Of a stretch of DNA of 64,000 nucleotides, positions 23,679 to 33,859 are shown piece by piece. The notes beneath the pieces were generated by a model. That model had not been told where the DNA came from. It made no database searches and worked only from the letters and a program-made list of their open reading frames with translations. The position numbers and the translations under genes are program-made. Position 1 is the first letter of the stretch. Each line of letters opens with the position of its first letter. This DNA comes from Cyclaneusma minus (lineage: Eukaryota > Ascomycota > Leotiomycetes > Marthamycetales > Marthamycetaceae): NCBI GenBank assembly GCA_037179335.1, contig JAKZHN010000001.1, positions 434,001-498,000 of the forward strand. Reading direction: 5' to 3'.

Positions 23679-24351
23679 GATATGGGATGTTGATGGGACA
23701 AGGGCCCACAGTGGTCCATGGTCGAGTGTCGAAGTGAGGATTGAAGCTCCGAGTCCGAGTCGGCGATGTTGCTTGCGGCTCGCGCCAAGAATCATCCAGT
23801 GACGTAAGGCGCCACAAACACGATGTCTTATATGGCATGTGAAATCATTGAACATATAACCTTTTTTTTTTGCTTGTACTCAATAATATTTGAACTGTCT
23901 CAATCACTCTCTCAAAACACCGTAACTGCTATTCTTATCGCATTACAGTGTTTCCTGATAGCTACTTTCACGTACGTCAAGAACGCGGAATTCTATCGTT
24001 TTCGAGGCGATAGGGGGATCAAAGAAGAAAAAAGGGGGAAAGAATAATGCACAAAAGACATAGGATGGCGGTTTATATGAAGTATGGAGGAGTTTGGGAG
24101 ACTACGGGGCTTTGAGGGAGTACCTAGGCAAGCGGCAAGAAGGATACGTTGAAGTTGGGAATAGGTTCAATTGAAGAACAGACGGAGAACATGAGAGAGC
24201 TGCTGGAGCGTGGTGGACAGAAACAGAGCTGATTCCCCTGATCATTGGCCACCATATAGTGACGAATAACAGCCCAAATAGCACTGCGTCGGCAGCGTGT
24301 CATCGGACTGAGAGCGTTATGTCAGAGTACATGTAAGAGTAGAAATCCCTT
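23679..24351. other. Intergenic between kinase and DUF7730-like gene
   Basis: No gene seen. It contains the promoter of the UbiB-family gene and the 3' flank of the next gene. A T run occurs at about 23862-23870. Confidence 0.5.
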
Positions 24352-25373
24352 TCACACGTCCAACGCCGTCCGATACCCTGAATCTCCTAGGGAGTTAAGT
24401 CCTTCAAGGCTTCCAGGTTCCTGGTAAGCCTCAAACGCAAGCGACTCGTTACAATTTCTCCTCTGGTGGAGGTCCCTTCTGGGATGCTCATCCACCAACT
24501 TGATCTGGAAACCGTTTCTCTCCTCAACTCGCACTCTCATCGTGCCCGACAAGTACGCCGGCCAACTTCTCGAATAGTATCCTCGGAGCCATAAAGTCTG
24601 CAGTCCTTGAATCTTTTCCAGAGCGTGGACAAAGCCCAAATTGTCGCCCAAGCCTCTGTCGCTCCAGTGGCGTAGCGGGACAAACCCGCCCTGCTGCCCT
24701 AGCGAACAGGACCTCCGGGCGAAGAAGTCAAGTAGTAGGTAGCGTAGTCCACTTGCTTTTCAGCCAGCACACGGAGAACTTGTAACCATAGAGATCCATT
24801 AGTAAGTCTGTTGATCTCGATTTCCAGGTCGAGTGACTTGATATACTTGATATTTCTTGGGCCAATTGTAGAGAGAAACGCCAGGAGACTATTCGGAGAA
24901 AGAGGGCCTAGGTGTAGGGGGCTGTAGCAGAAGTAATTCTGTGAGTAGAGTACCGGAGCTGCTTCTTGGTGTATCAACTTGCAAGCCCGCAGGATGGCTG
25001 GATGCATGCCACGACCGCTTCTGTAAATGTATCTATCTTCTTTATTTCTGTACGTCGCGATGTCCATGTTGATGCCTTGTGCATATACATTTGCCCAATG
25101 CTGTTTCTCGAGAAGGTCATCGAACCTAAAATCTCGGATTGTCGAATGCTGCCAGTAGTCGCTGTTTTCCCTGTTGACCAGAAGTAAAGCATAGATTTGT
25201 AGTCGAATCTCGGGGGGCAATTTGAAGAAGCCCACTGCCAATCCAGCGGTAGTACTGGGGGTGACATGGGGTTTGGCGTGGGGCTGCGAATCGATGGCCT
25301 TCCTCGACTCTGAGAGGGTTGTATGGTTCTCGGTATCATCTTCCCCGAGGCAAGTCTTTTGCGGGGGCGACAT
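24352..25373 (-). CDS. DUF7730-like protein with LPPEIR motif (about 320 aa)
   Basis: Member of a large, uncharacterised fungal family whose N-terminus resembles an F-box-like motif (FFKLPPEIRLQIYALLL, about residues 47-63). Later landmarks are ILRACKLIHQEAAPVLYSQN and LGDNLGFVHALEKIQGLQTL. The ATG at 25373 is chosen as start, since upstream sequence in frame looks like leader. The frame shifts near 24.7 kb. An intron from 24752 to 24694 (59 nt, donor GTGGAC, branch CTTGAC, acceptor GGGCAG) restores it and gives AEKQQGGFVPLRHWSDRGLG; acceptor 24691 also works. The donor is weak, so a true frameshift is possible. A role in substrate recruitment to ubiquitin ligases is only inference. Confidence 0.7.
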
Positions 25374-26037
25374 TGCTGATCGCGGAGGGGTCTGGAGTAC
25401 AGAGATGGTGACTGGTGAGGTTTGGTGTAAGATGGCTGATGGGAGGTGGACCGCAGACTTATGGTCTAGCTTGTACTGGTAGTGACTTGATAGTTTCAGC
25501 GTGTCGAGGGATTTGGGGACTGGGGGGAAGAGAGAAAACACAACTGGCTCAGTCCGAATATTATGTGCGTTTAATACTTACCTGACAACGGTCTGTAACC
25601 ATGGTTGTGTACTGTGTGGTAATGGTTAAGGCAGGGAAGAAGCGAGCCATTGATTGGGAATGTTACACACTATACCACCACTTCCTGTCTGGACTTCCCA
25701 GGATATTTCTGTTCCCCGAGAAAGGGCGAGACGGTGGGAGAGAGCAGCGCATAATTCTTTGGAGTATGTTGTTTTGGTCGTTCATCATTCATGTCCGTCA
25801 ATTAGACGTCTAACGCACGGGCCTTTGGAAAGCCATGCGAGGCTGGTCTAGTCTAATCTGGGTTATCGCCGCCATCACGACTTTTTCCGTGGCAGACCAC
25901 TTCTTCTCCCTTAGTTTTCTACTCTGTATCGAACAATTACCACCAATCTGTTCACTCTGGAGAGAGTCGGCGCTCACTGAGAGAAGTCTTCTGGCCGCGC
26001 ATCTATCTTCATACTGCAATCCTCCACCTTCACCAAC
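25374..26037. other. Divergent intergenic region
   Basis: Lies between the divergently transcribed DUF7730-like gene and the cytochrome c heme lyase gene, so it probably holds both promoters. No coding content seen. Confidence 0.5.
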
Positions 26038-27112
26038 ATGGGATGGTTCTGGAGCGATGGACCAGCCAAGGCTGAGTCTCGTGTGCCAGCCGGACATCCA
26101 TCTATGGATTTGACTAAGGCTCCTCCAGTATGTCTCTGTTCTTCGAGACTCTCGTCTCCGAATGTACAATACACCTATCGAATCATACTCACTGTATGTT
26201 AGCCAGGATGTCCAATGCACCAATCCAGCGCCGACGTCCTGAAAACCGCCGCTCCCTCATCCGCCACCGAATCCGCCTGTCCTTACAAACCTGGCGATAC
26301 CCCATCCACGAACCCACCTCCGCCATCCTCGAAAGCCTCGTCCACCCTCTCCAAACTCAACCCCCTTAACTACATGTTCCCAGATCTTTCTCAAGAGAGA
26401 GCCCCCGAACAAAAGATTGGACTCGATACCGAGCGCGAAATATCCACGATCCCGAAGGGTGATGGCGGAACATGGGAATACCCAAGTCCGCAGCAAATGT
26501 ACAATGCCCTGCTGAGAAAGGGATATACCGACACTGACGCAGAAGCTGTGCCGGCTATGGTGTCACTGCACAACCAACTCAACGAGCTTGCATGGAGGGA
26601 TATCTTGAAACATGAAGGCCTTTTCAGCCATGGCTTAACAAAAGGATGGCAGCTGGCTCAGAGGAGCCCCGAGGAGATCCAGGAGCTTGCGGATAAGGCC
26701 AATCCAAAGTTACTGCGATTCCAAGGTCGACCAAAGGACATGACCCCCAAGGCTACCATGGTGCAAGTTCTCGCATGGCTATACCCTACTAAATTCGGGT
26801 GCGTTGCGTCTTGCCTCCTCTCACACATTTTCGAATGCTAATCCCATGACTAGTGCCGAGCCGCCATTTGACAGACATGACTGGACCGTTGAGCGCAAAG
26901 TAGGCGACAAAGTCAAAGAAATCCGATACGTGATCGACTACTATGCCGGACCAGATGAACTCAACGGCGACCCGACTTTCTATCTGGATGTCAGACCAGC
27001 AGTCGACTCGCCAATCCTTGCTCTGGAGCGCATGGCGCACTGGGGCGGTGACATTTGGCGTCGTGGGAGTGGTCTTCCCGCCAGGGAACAGCAATCACCA
27101 AGTAGGGCATAG
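26038..27112 (+). CDS. Holocytochrome c synthase (cytochrome c/c1 heme lyase, 314 aa)
   Basis: Attaches heme covalently to the CXXCH motif of apocytochrome c or c1 in the mitochondrial intermembrane space. Exons: 26038-26127, 26203-26798, 26854-27112. The N-terminus MGWFWSDG is typical of fungal members. A heme-regulatory CP motif (GCPMH, about residues 32-36) is followed by a second (SACPYK). Core family blocks follow: LNPLNYMFPDLSQE, WEYPSPQQMYNALLRKG, VSLHNQLNELAWRDI, PFDRHDWTVER and IRYVIDYYAG, with FYLDVRPAVDSP near the end. The length fits the family. I cannot separate the Cyc3 and Cyt2 types by eye. The first intron uses acceptor ...GTTAG at 26201-26202; the AG at 26205-26206 would break the frame. 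Confidence 0.93.
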
Positions 27113-27567
27113 GATGTATACGAATAGGGGCATTTTTGCAGCGTTTCAAGGAAGGAGTTTTTGATTGAATTAGCGGTCGTTTTACTGATGAGCCACATGG
27201 TAATCTCAAGGATTGGCTGCGCTGATGTTCTGTTTCTGGAGTTAGGAAGCGCCGGGATCGGAATACTTTGAACTGCCTGGCTGCCTGCAGTCTTCTTCAG
27301 CTGTATCTCTACTCTTCAACCGTTGTTCAATGACTCCAAGTGTGGGTATAAATGCAATCTCGTCCGGTTTTAGCAATCTGTTTCTCATCTGACAGTACGT
27401 CCCCTTTCACTGATCAGCTTCGATACTCGCCGTAGTCTGGTTTTCCTCTTGAACCCTTGGATGAGCATATTCGCCAGACTATGACAAGACTTCATGGAGG
27501 AAAGGCAGAACTTTGGGGGAAGATGGTATCTGAGCGCGGGATCATAAGGAGAGAATCGTCATGGCCA

Positions 27568-27788
27568 TACAGTGGGTGGAAAAAGGTCTGAATACGGCCT
27601 ACAATCTTCGCTAGGAATATTCTAGGTGCTTTGGAATATCCCAAGTAATTTGGAATATCCCAAGTAATTTGGGACATTCCAAATAATTTGGAACATTCCA
27701 AATTATTGGGAACATTCCTGGTTATTTGGAATATTTACAAGTATTCGGAGACTGTAGACCGTATTCAGACTTTTTCCCTCCCACTGTA
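27568..27788. mobile_element. mimp-like MITE with 36-bp terminal inverted repeats
   Basis: A 221-bp element. The left arm at 27568-27603 starts TACAGTGGGTGGAAAAAGGT. The reverse complement of the right arm at 27753-27788 starts TACAGTGGGAGGGAAAAAGT. The arms match at 32 of 36 positions. The TA at each outer edge fits the TA target duplication of Tc1/mariner elements. The interior is wholly 19-bp units (for example ggaatatcccaagtaattt). There is no coding capacity. As I recall, Fusarium impala/mimp ends also start CAGTGGG and run into AAGT.TGAATAC, which this copy matches closely. Confidence 0.85.
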
Positions 27789-28098
27789 GGGAGGTCGCTT
27801 GCTGTCAAAAGGCATCTTCATCACCATCCATCGCTGGCTCATCGGGGTATGAGAAACTGCAAACAAAATAAAAATCGGTGGGGAAAATCAGTTCTTTCCT
27901 GCATTTTCCTGCGAGTTCTCAGCATCAAGCTACCCACGCAAGTCGCTTGCGAGAGACTCGTCGCCGTCCCCCATCATATGATCACGCAACGAAAGGGTCT
28001 ACGATTGTGTACAGTTGAGTTAGTCGCTTGGCTTATTCCTAATCACTCGGTTCATTATTTGTGATTATTGGGCCTGATTGGTTCACTCCCAATGATCT

Positions 28099-28298
28099 GG
28101 CTCGTGGTGGAATTTCTTCTGCGTGCAAGATAGCTTGTATGGTCACCCAGCAAATTCCCAACACACTAAGTGCTTAGACTTTTTCTGATTTGCAGGTTTG
28201 TCCCAGTTGTTTGTGTTTCTTTCAATCACTTGGACTTCTCCCAATTATCCAGATTTTCCTCAATCACTTGGTACGCAGAAGAAATTCCACAGCGAGCC
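28099..28298. mobile_element. 200-bp inverted-repeat element, second type
   Basis: A left arm of 31 bases at 28099-28129 (ggctcgtggtggaatttctt...) matches the reverse complement of 28267-28298 almost perfectly (GGCTCGCTGTGGAATTTCTT...). The interior again carries 19-bp-spaced units such as acttctcccaattatccag and attttcctcaatcacttgg. There is no coding capacity. The arm sequence differs from the TACAGTGGG family. Confidence 0.7.
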
Positions 28299-28454
28299 TG
28301 GTTCGTTACCAATTATTCGATCTGTCTCTAATTTTTCCTAGTAACTTGGTTTCACCCCAATAATTTGGACCGCGGTTATACCTGTAATGAACACACGCTA
28401 GGCTTCTACTAAGCTTCCCTTGGCAACTACCCACGCTGCCTAAACACTCTCACT

Positions 28455-28590
28455 CTTGGTAATTAGAAATATTCATAGTAATTAGGAATATTTGTAGTTA
28501 CTCAGAATATTCCCAATACTCAGATATTTCTAATCATTCAGAGTATTCCTAACTGCTGTAAATATTCCCAGTAATCACGATTATTCTGAA
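28455..28590. repeat. 19-bp-period array upstream of the ART-like gene
   Basis: Units gaaatattcatagtaatta, ggaatatttgtagttactc, agaatattcccaatactc and aaatattcccagtaatcac follow at 18-20 bp spacing. The array ends about 270 bp before the start codon of the gene at 28858. Confidence 0.75.
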
Positions 28591-28857
28591 TAATCGTGAA
28601 TAAAAAGCAAGTTGCGTTGGGAGAATGATTTTACAGCGGTCCTCTGGTGGAGTTAGCGTGTGATCATTATGGTCTTTCTCGTTCCTGAAAACCGGATTAC
28701 CGGATAATAAAACCCATGGTCGGGCTGCCCAAATCAGCCTGACGCCTACAATCAAGCAAGAATCCGCCAGCACAAAGGTATAAGTACTGCTCCTTTCTCC
28801 GACATCGATATTCAATTCTTCAGTCTCTTCTCCACAAGTCAACCTAAGCCCCCGACA

Positions 28858-29883
28858 ATGGAACCACCAGAATATGTGATCTCTCTCGACACCTTGATAT
28901 GGATTGGGTTCAATAAGGAGACGGTGTCCAAGGCTTGGGATAATTGGAACGACGGCGATTGGGAAGGAGGGCGCGAGGTGGACGGGGGTCCAATTACGTT
29001 CGAAGCTTATGCGCTTGGGATGGTCGAGAATCGGGGAGACACGTTTTCGGAGGACGATGAGGAGTGGTTCGAGTTGATGGACCGCCTCGGCATTGACGAA
29101 GAGTTACAAGAGGGCATTATGAAGCCGATGTGCAAGTCGCTTCGTCTGACTCGGACCTGCTGTTACTGGCTCAGGGACTACATGAAAGCATGTTTCGAAT
29201 ACATGCAGTCGATCCAGGGCACCTCCCGGCAGCGAATGATGGCCGGTGCCAGAGCTTCCACCATGCCTAGTAGCGCCAACTCTGGCGGTGGAGCCAGCTC
29301 ATCCGCCGCACCTGGCCTCTCCAGCGGCGGAGCCACTTCATCATCGACACCGACTGTATCACTCATGAGTCCCGCTCTTTCAGAGGACGTGCCAGGTAGT
29401 ACTGTGTTCTACCGTGGTGGATACGCGTCCCGTTTCGAGGGTTTGTTGGACCATGCAGGCAACGTTGACCGGGAGCAAATCAAAGTCCTCCGCAGCGAGG
29501 TGGGCGGAGACTTCAATCAGACGTCCAGAGCCATCTACTTGACTACTGATGTCAAGGTCGCCAGACAGTACGCACTCTGGGCGAAAGGGTTTGGCCATGG
29601 TCTACCTGTCTCTGTTATGCGGGTGGAGATTCCGAACTCGGCGATCGATGGCTTGAACGGGTCAACGCAACGGCTGAGAGTCTTTTGGGGTGAGAAGACT
29701 GAGGAATGGAAGAGGCTGATCATGAGTTCTCGCCTTCGCGAAACAGATAACATTCCCAAGGATCTCTCGAAGTACAAGAAGGCGACGCTTGTCATCGGCA
29801 CCATCTTTCCCAAGCCGACTGACTTTCTCCGTGCTTCGGGTTTCACGGGGATCCACGAGAACATGATTACTTATGATTCGTGA
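28858..29883 (+). CDS. Hypothetical protein, possibly ADP-ribosyltransferase-like (341 aa)
   Basis: Intron-free frame from an ATG in good context (gacaATGg). The N-terminal half is acidic and helical (residues 1-120, with SEDDEEWFELMDRLG and CCYWLRDYMKACFEYM). A Ser/Gly/Ala-rich linker (about 133-168) separates it from a C-terminal domain. There, VFYRGGYASRF, GGDFNQTSRAIYLTTD, VARQYALWAK and VSVMRVEIP, in that order, resemble the fold pattern of ADP-ribosyltransferase-like families such as DUF3990: a YHG-like strand, then YLT...A..WA, then a V-rich strand. The assignment is by motif order only, and the usual His is Arg here. No signal peptide is seen. It is the only gene in a repeat island and lies between inverted arms. 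No toxin activity can be claimed from this. Confidence 0.8.
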   Translation: MEPPEYVISLDTLIWIGFNKETVSKAWDNWNDGDWEGGREVDGGPITFEAYALGMVENRGDTFSEDDEEWFELMDRLGIDEELQEGIMKPMCKSLRLTRTCCYWLRDYMKACFEYMQSIQGTSRQRMMAGARASTMPSSANSGGGASSSAAPGLSSGGATSSSTPTVSLMSPALSEDVPGSTVFYRGGYASRFEGLLDHAGNVDREQIKVLRSEVGGDFNQTSRAIYLTTDVKVARQYALWAKGFGHGLPVSVMRVEIPNSAIDGLNGSTQRLRVFWGEKTEEWKRLIMSSRLRETDNIPKDLSKYKKATLVIGTIFPKPTDFLRASGFTGIHENMITYDS

Positions 29884-30708
29884 GACTTATGAGATTAGAA
29901 ATGCATCACTAAATACTGCATAATCGAGGAATTCCGAATTCGTAAACCGGGCTTTCTCCCCCACCCCTTCTCAGGGAGAAAAAAGAGTCCTGGGAAGTGC
30001 GGACAGGAAGGGGTAGTGTACCCGTGGACCCCGTAATGAACCACACGCTAGCAACTCACCAGACAGCCGCTGTAAGATCAATCTTCGATGTAATGTTCTT
30101 TCAGCAGCGCGAAGTGGTTCTTATTCCCAATTATTGTAATCGTTGCTGATTAACGAGAGCATTCTGGCAGCGTGGGTGATTGCCGATGGAGGCTTAGTGT
30201 GAGCCTAGCGTGTGTTCATCGTAACCAAGTTCAAAAGGTGGCGTCTAGTTATACAAGTAATGGCTTAGGTTGGTATGTAGTCTCGAGCAGTGTGTCGACG
30301 GTGCTGCTGCTTGATTCTCATATACAAAAAAATCCCCTTCTTTGAATAGAAGAACGCTGCGAAAGGCCGAAAGCTCATCGCATGCCCGGCTCATATGCTT
30401 GATATATCTGCGTATTCAAGCTGCCGGTAAACCCATGATTCCTAGAGAAAAGAAAAGAAAATCCACCCAAAAAAAAAACCATGCTTCCTTCTGGCCCCTT
30501 TGCTCTCGCAGAAAATCCAAGTGTCCACCGCTTCCCCTGGGGGACAGGGGTTGCAACGCCTCCATAATCATCGCAGATCTCTCCGCCTGTCATCAATGAT
30601 ATTCCCTCCAAAAATGATAGAGCAACACACGCCTAGATGTAATGTCCTTATTGACATATTCCTCCTCCCATCCGTTGGCGCCCATGACCATCTTCCTGCA
30701 AAAGCCAC
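29884..30708. other. Right part of the repeat island
   Basis: Contains the right inverted arm (30166-30219), the partial third arm copy near 30032 and A-rich tracts near 30470. It also includes the 3' flank of the gene ending at 30709. No gene seen. Confidence 0.5.
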
Positions 30709-33444
30709 CTAATTCCGCGTCCCACCCTCACTCTGCGAATAAATACTCGGTGTATATCCGCTACCATCCCAAGCACTCGCGTTCCCATCATCCTCCACCA
30801 TCGCATGCAGCGAGTTATCATGTCTCATCCTCACTATCGGTGTCCTCGCATCAACCTCCCTCAGCACCCCCCGCCCGGCCGAAAATCCAGATATCTCACT
30901 ACCAAGGTGTTCAAGCGCATACTGGCGCCGCTCAAACACAGATGTTCTCTGCTCGGGATGCTGATCACTTGACTGGGTGATATCCCATTGCGAGTACCAG
31001 CCGCTATCTTGCAGATCGGAAACCGAGCGGCTGCGACGGTTGAGATTGGGACGGTTTATTTGTAGCGGTGCGACGTGATACTGGATGTCTGGATCGTAGA
31101 AACTTGGAGGGCGCATTGAAGGCTCTCGGTTGTGACTTCTTAGTGGGTTGATATGAGTGTTTGGCTCTGGATATGGTGAGCGGGCTCGAGAGATTGAGGG
31201 TACTTGGAGGCTGAAGTTCGCTGGGTCATAGGCCGGTTTCCGTGGGACATTGGAGCGATTTTGTTCGGCAAATTGAGAAGGCGGAGGGTCTTGGAAAGGA
31301 TTGTCTGCGTCCGTATTGACTGAAGTCCTTGTGCTTCCCGGAACGCGCATATCCAAGTACCACGGGGCTCCTTCGCGAGCCCTGCTCGTTCTCGGAGCAT
31401 TGCCCCTTGAACGACCGAGTGTGCTCACCGACTCCTCACTCTTGTTACGTTTCAGAGCTCCAGGAACCCGCAAATCTCCATCCACATCCGGCCTACGAAT
31501 TCTCGGCCGAGCCCTCTCATTCCACTCTCTCTGCGACCGAATCCGCATCGTTAGCTCCTCGTCCCTCTTTCTCTCAGACAGACTTCTCTGCACATCCTCA
31601 TCGCCCTCAGCGTCTCTTCTTTTGCCACTCATCTTCCTCTCTAACTCTGCAACTCTCGCACTCACGAAGGGGCCAGTCGTGGTGGTGCCAATTATGCCAC
31701 TTTCGTCCAGTTCCGCCACAGACTCAGCAGTTCGGCCCAGCATCATGTCAGTGGTGGGACTGATACCACGTTCTTTGTATTGCTCGTAGCGCTCAACAGC
31801 AGCGTTGAACTGCTCAGTATCAATACTGCTGACTTCAGCCAGCTCGTCGATATTGCGGAGTGTAGCGCTGGATTGTCGTAGAGAATGGCGCCCCAGGGGT
31901 TGCCATGAACTGTGGCGCCGAGGCAAGGAGTTGTGTGAAGAGCCTGCGTAGCGGGGGTGCGGGGCTGGTGCGGTTTGAGGAGGAACAGGGAGGTATTCGG
32001 ATCGGTGCAAGGCGCCGTGCATGAGATCGCTCCAGTGCGTGTTGTTGCTCTTGGGGATGGAGACGCCACTTTCATGGGACTGGAGAGCCTGTGGTGGGCC
32101 GGTGGGTGTGTAGACTTGCGGTATTGAGGCGGTTAGAGAGGTTCGGACGAGGGTGGGGGGCTGGGGAGAGTGGGCGTGTTCGTCTTCTTCCCTGGGATGC
32201 TGCGACCTGATATTGCCTGTTTCGTCTTCATCCTTCTCGTCGTAACGTTGATCTCCTCTGGCACCGGGTAGGATACGACGTGCATATGAGGGATCTGGAG
32301 CTTCGTCATTGCCATACCTCTGAACTCCTTCCTGCTTAGACTTGGCATCCAAAGCGTCTCTCGCTGCCAGGACATCAGATCTGTTCCAAGCCCATTCCCT
32401 CTCTGGCAAAGCAGCAAAGTTGATGGGTACCACGATCCGAGTAGCAATGGGTTTTGGTTTTTGCCAGTTGAACTTTCGCTGGTAAACTATCTCAGTTTTT
32501 GGCTCAAAGGGATTCAGCGGTGGACTTCCCAGAGGTATTGAGACGTGTTTGACGCTCTGACGCGGGTTGAACTGCAAGGGAGGCGGAGGTTTCTTCTCTT
32601 CAGGGGGTAGTCGACTGGCTTTTCTCTGGATGAAGACACACAGAATGAATATGGCGAGGCCGCAGCAAATGGGAATGACGGTTGCAATAACAACGGTCTT
32701 TTTGGAGACTGTAGTGTTGCTGGCGGTAGCTTTTGGCGTAGCGGAAGGGTCTGCTGAAGGAGAAATTTCCGAACTTGATGATGTTGGAGTGTAGGACGTC
32801 AAGAATGTAGTTGGGATCGGTAACTCGGAAGTGCTATCACCGGACGAGACTTCCGGGTTCGGAGCCGACACAGATGTCTGAGGACCGCTTCCAAGGAATG
32901 ACGTGAAAAGGCTCGTCGAAAGCGTAGTGACTTCTGAGCCGCCCGTACTAATGACCACAGTCTCGACGGTTTCCCACACCGAGTAGTAGATTGCTGTGGT
33001 CGATGGTACTACAACCGGCAAAGTGAGTGACTCCTCAGGTGCGGTTGAAGCGATGGACTGCGCAGATGACGTTGAAGTGACCGTCACGACTTGAGCGTTC
33101 GGATTCGCCACAAGGGTCGCTAGCGCCGTAGTCACAGCTTGAGTGAATGTGATGATGGAACCACTAAAATCAGTCGTGGTGTATGTCGTATGGTAGCTTG
33201 TCTTCTTCCCGAGGGTTGTGAAGAAGTTGCCCGTGGAAAAGCTCAGACCGATTGGAGTGATTCCATTGACATATGTGGCTGGCACTATGACAGTCGTGGA
33301 GATCTGGACGACTGTGATTGTGATCGGATCTTTGCTCGTGCTGGCCTGCGCAGCATGATGGGAAGACAGCGTGGTGCAAGCTCCTAGGGATGTCCAGAGC
33401 CATAACTGAAGAAAAGGGACTGCGAGTGAGAATAGGAAGTTCAT
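30709..33444 (-). CDS. Mucin-like single-pass membrane protein (911 aa)
   Basis: Predicted type I plasma-membrane protein of unknown function. A signal peptide (MNFLFSLAVPFLQLWLWTSL, then GAC) leads into a Ser/Thr-rich outer domain of about 225 residues suited to O-glycosylation, with recurrent TTV/TTAIYYSVWETVETVVIST-type strands. One transmembrane helix lies at about 250-273 (VVIATVIPICCGLAIFILCV), followed by IQRK as stop-transfer. The cytoplasmic part of about 635 residues is disordered and rich in Arg, Ser, Pro and charged residues, with a possible helical run near SVAELDESG. The design resembles fungal wall-stress sensor or polarity proteins, but no conserved sensor domain is recognised. 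Single exon; the start is fixed by the signal peptide. Confidence 0.85.
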   Translation of the reverse strand: MNFLFSLAVPFLQLWLWTSLGACTTLSSHHAAQASTSKDPITITVVQISTTVIVPATYVNGITPIGLSFSTGNFFTTLGKKTSYHTTYTTTDFSGSIITFTQAVTTALATLVANPNAQVVTVTSTSSAQSIASTAPEESLTLPVVVPSTTAIYYSVWETVETVVISTGGSEVTTLSTSLFTSFLGSGPQTSVSAPNPEVSSGDSTSELPIPTTFLTSYTPTSSSSEISPSADPSATPKATASNTTVSKKTVVIATVIPICCGLAIFILCVFIQRKASRLPPEEKKPPPPLQFNPRQSVKHVSIPLGSPPLNPFEPKTEIVYQRKFNWQKPKPIATRIVVPINFAALPEREWAWNRSDVLAARDALDAKSKQEGVQRYGNDEAPDPSYARRILPGARGDQRYDEKDEDETGNIRSQHPREEDEHAHSPQPPTLVRTSLTASIPQVYTPTGPPQALQSHESGVSIPKSNNTHWSDLMHGALHRSEYLPVPPQTAPAPHPRYAGSSHNSLPRRHSSWQPLGRHSLRQSSATLRNIDELAEVSSIDTEQFNAAVERYEQYKERGISPTTDMMLGRTAESVAELDESGIIGTTTTGPFVSARVAELERKMSGKRRDAEGDEDVQRSLSERKRDEELTMRIRSQREWNERARPRIRRPDVDGDLRVPGALKRNKSEESVSTLGRSRGNAPRTSRAREGAPWYLDMRVPGSTRTSVNTDADNPFQDPPPSQFAEQNRSNVPRKPAYDPANFSLQVPSISRARSPYPEPNTHINPLRSHNREPSMRPPSFYDPDIQYHVAPLQINRPNLNRRSRSVSDLQDSGWYSQWDITQSSDQHPEQRTSVFERRQYALEHLGSEISGFSAGRGVLREVDARTPIVRMRHDNSLHAMVEDDGNASAWDGSGYTPSIYSQSEGGTRN

Positions 33445-33859
33445 TTGGGGCGCAATGTAGGATTGTGTGGGCGCGGGACGAGAGGGGTTGAAGGTGAAAG
33501 TAAGTTGGTAGGTCTTCGAAGCAGTATGGTAGAAGAAAGAAAGGTGGGGCGCTATATAAGATACTTGCGGAGCAGAAGAGCGCGGGTGGGATCTTGAAGT
33601 GAAGGTGGAAGTATCAGCGACGATAGATTCGGCACAATGAGTTCAAGCGAGCGAGACCTGCCGATACCGCTGTGTAGAGGGAACCCCTAGATCCCGCCTG
33701 GGCGATATGAAAGAAGTGGAAGGATACTTCACTTTTCGTAAGAAAGAAAAAGGGTTACTCACGGTGACAGATTGACCAAGGCGAGCGTTGCGAGATCGGA
33801 AGCCTCAGAAGTCTGTGAAGCACACTTACTATTGTACAAGTGATATTCGGCCCACTAGC
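33445..33859. other. Intergenic between two minus-strand genes
   Basis: No gene seen. It should hold the promoter of the membrane-protein gene, including a likely 5' leader near 33.45-33.65 kb, and the terminator region of the NDUFAF7-like gene. Confidence 0.5.

Larger units (their letters stand above)
28387..30219. repeat. 54-bp inverted arms enclosing a single gene
   Basis: The 54 bases at 28387-28440 (starting atgaacacacgctaggct) match the reverse complement of 30166-30219 at 46 positions, including 18 identical bases at the outer edge and 12 at the inner edge. Weaker similarity extends about 15 bases further out. The enclosed 1.7 kb holds a 19-bp array (about 28455-28590) and one gene at 28858-29883. 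A third, partial copy in direct orientation lies at about 30032-30052 (gtaatgaaccacacgctag). The unit could be a non-autonomous element that captured a gene, or two separate insertions. Confidence 0.75.

Noticed and set aside
24690..24720. DUF7730-like gene as a frameshifted pseudogene
   Set aside because: An intron with acceptable branch and acceptor restores a family-like reading frame, so a broken gene is not required.
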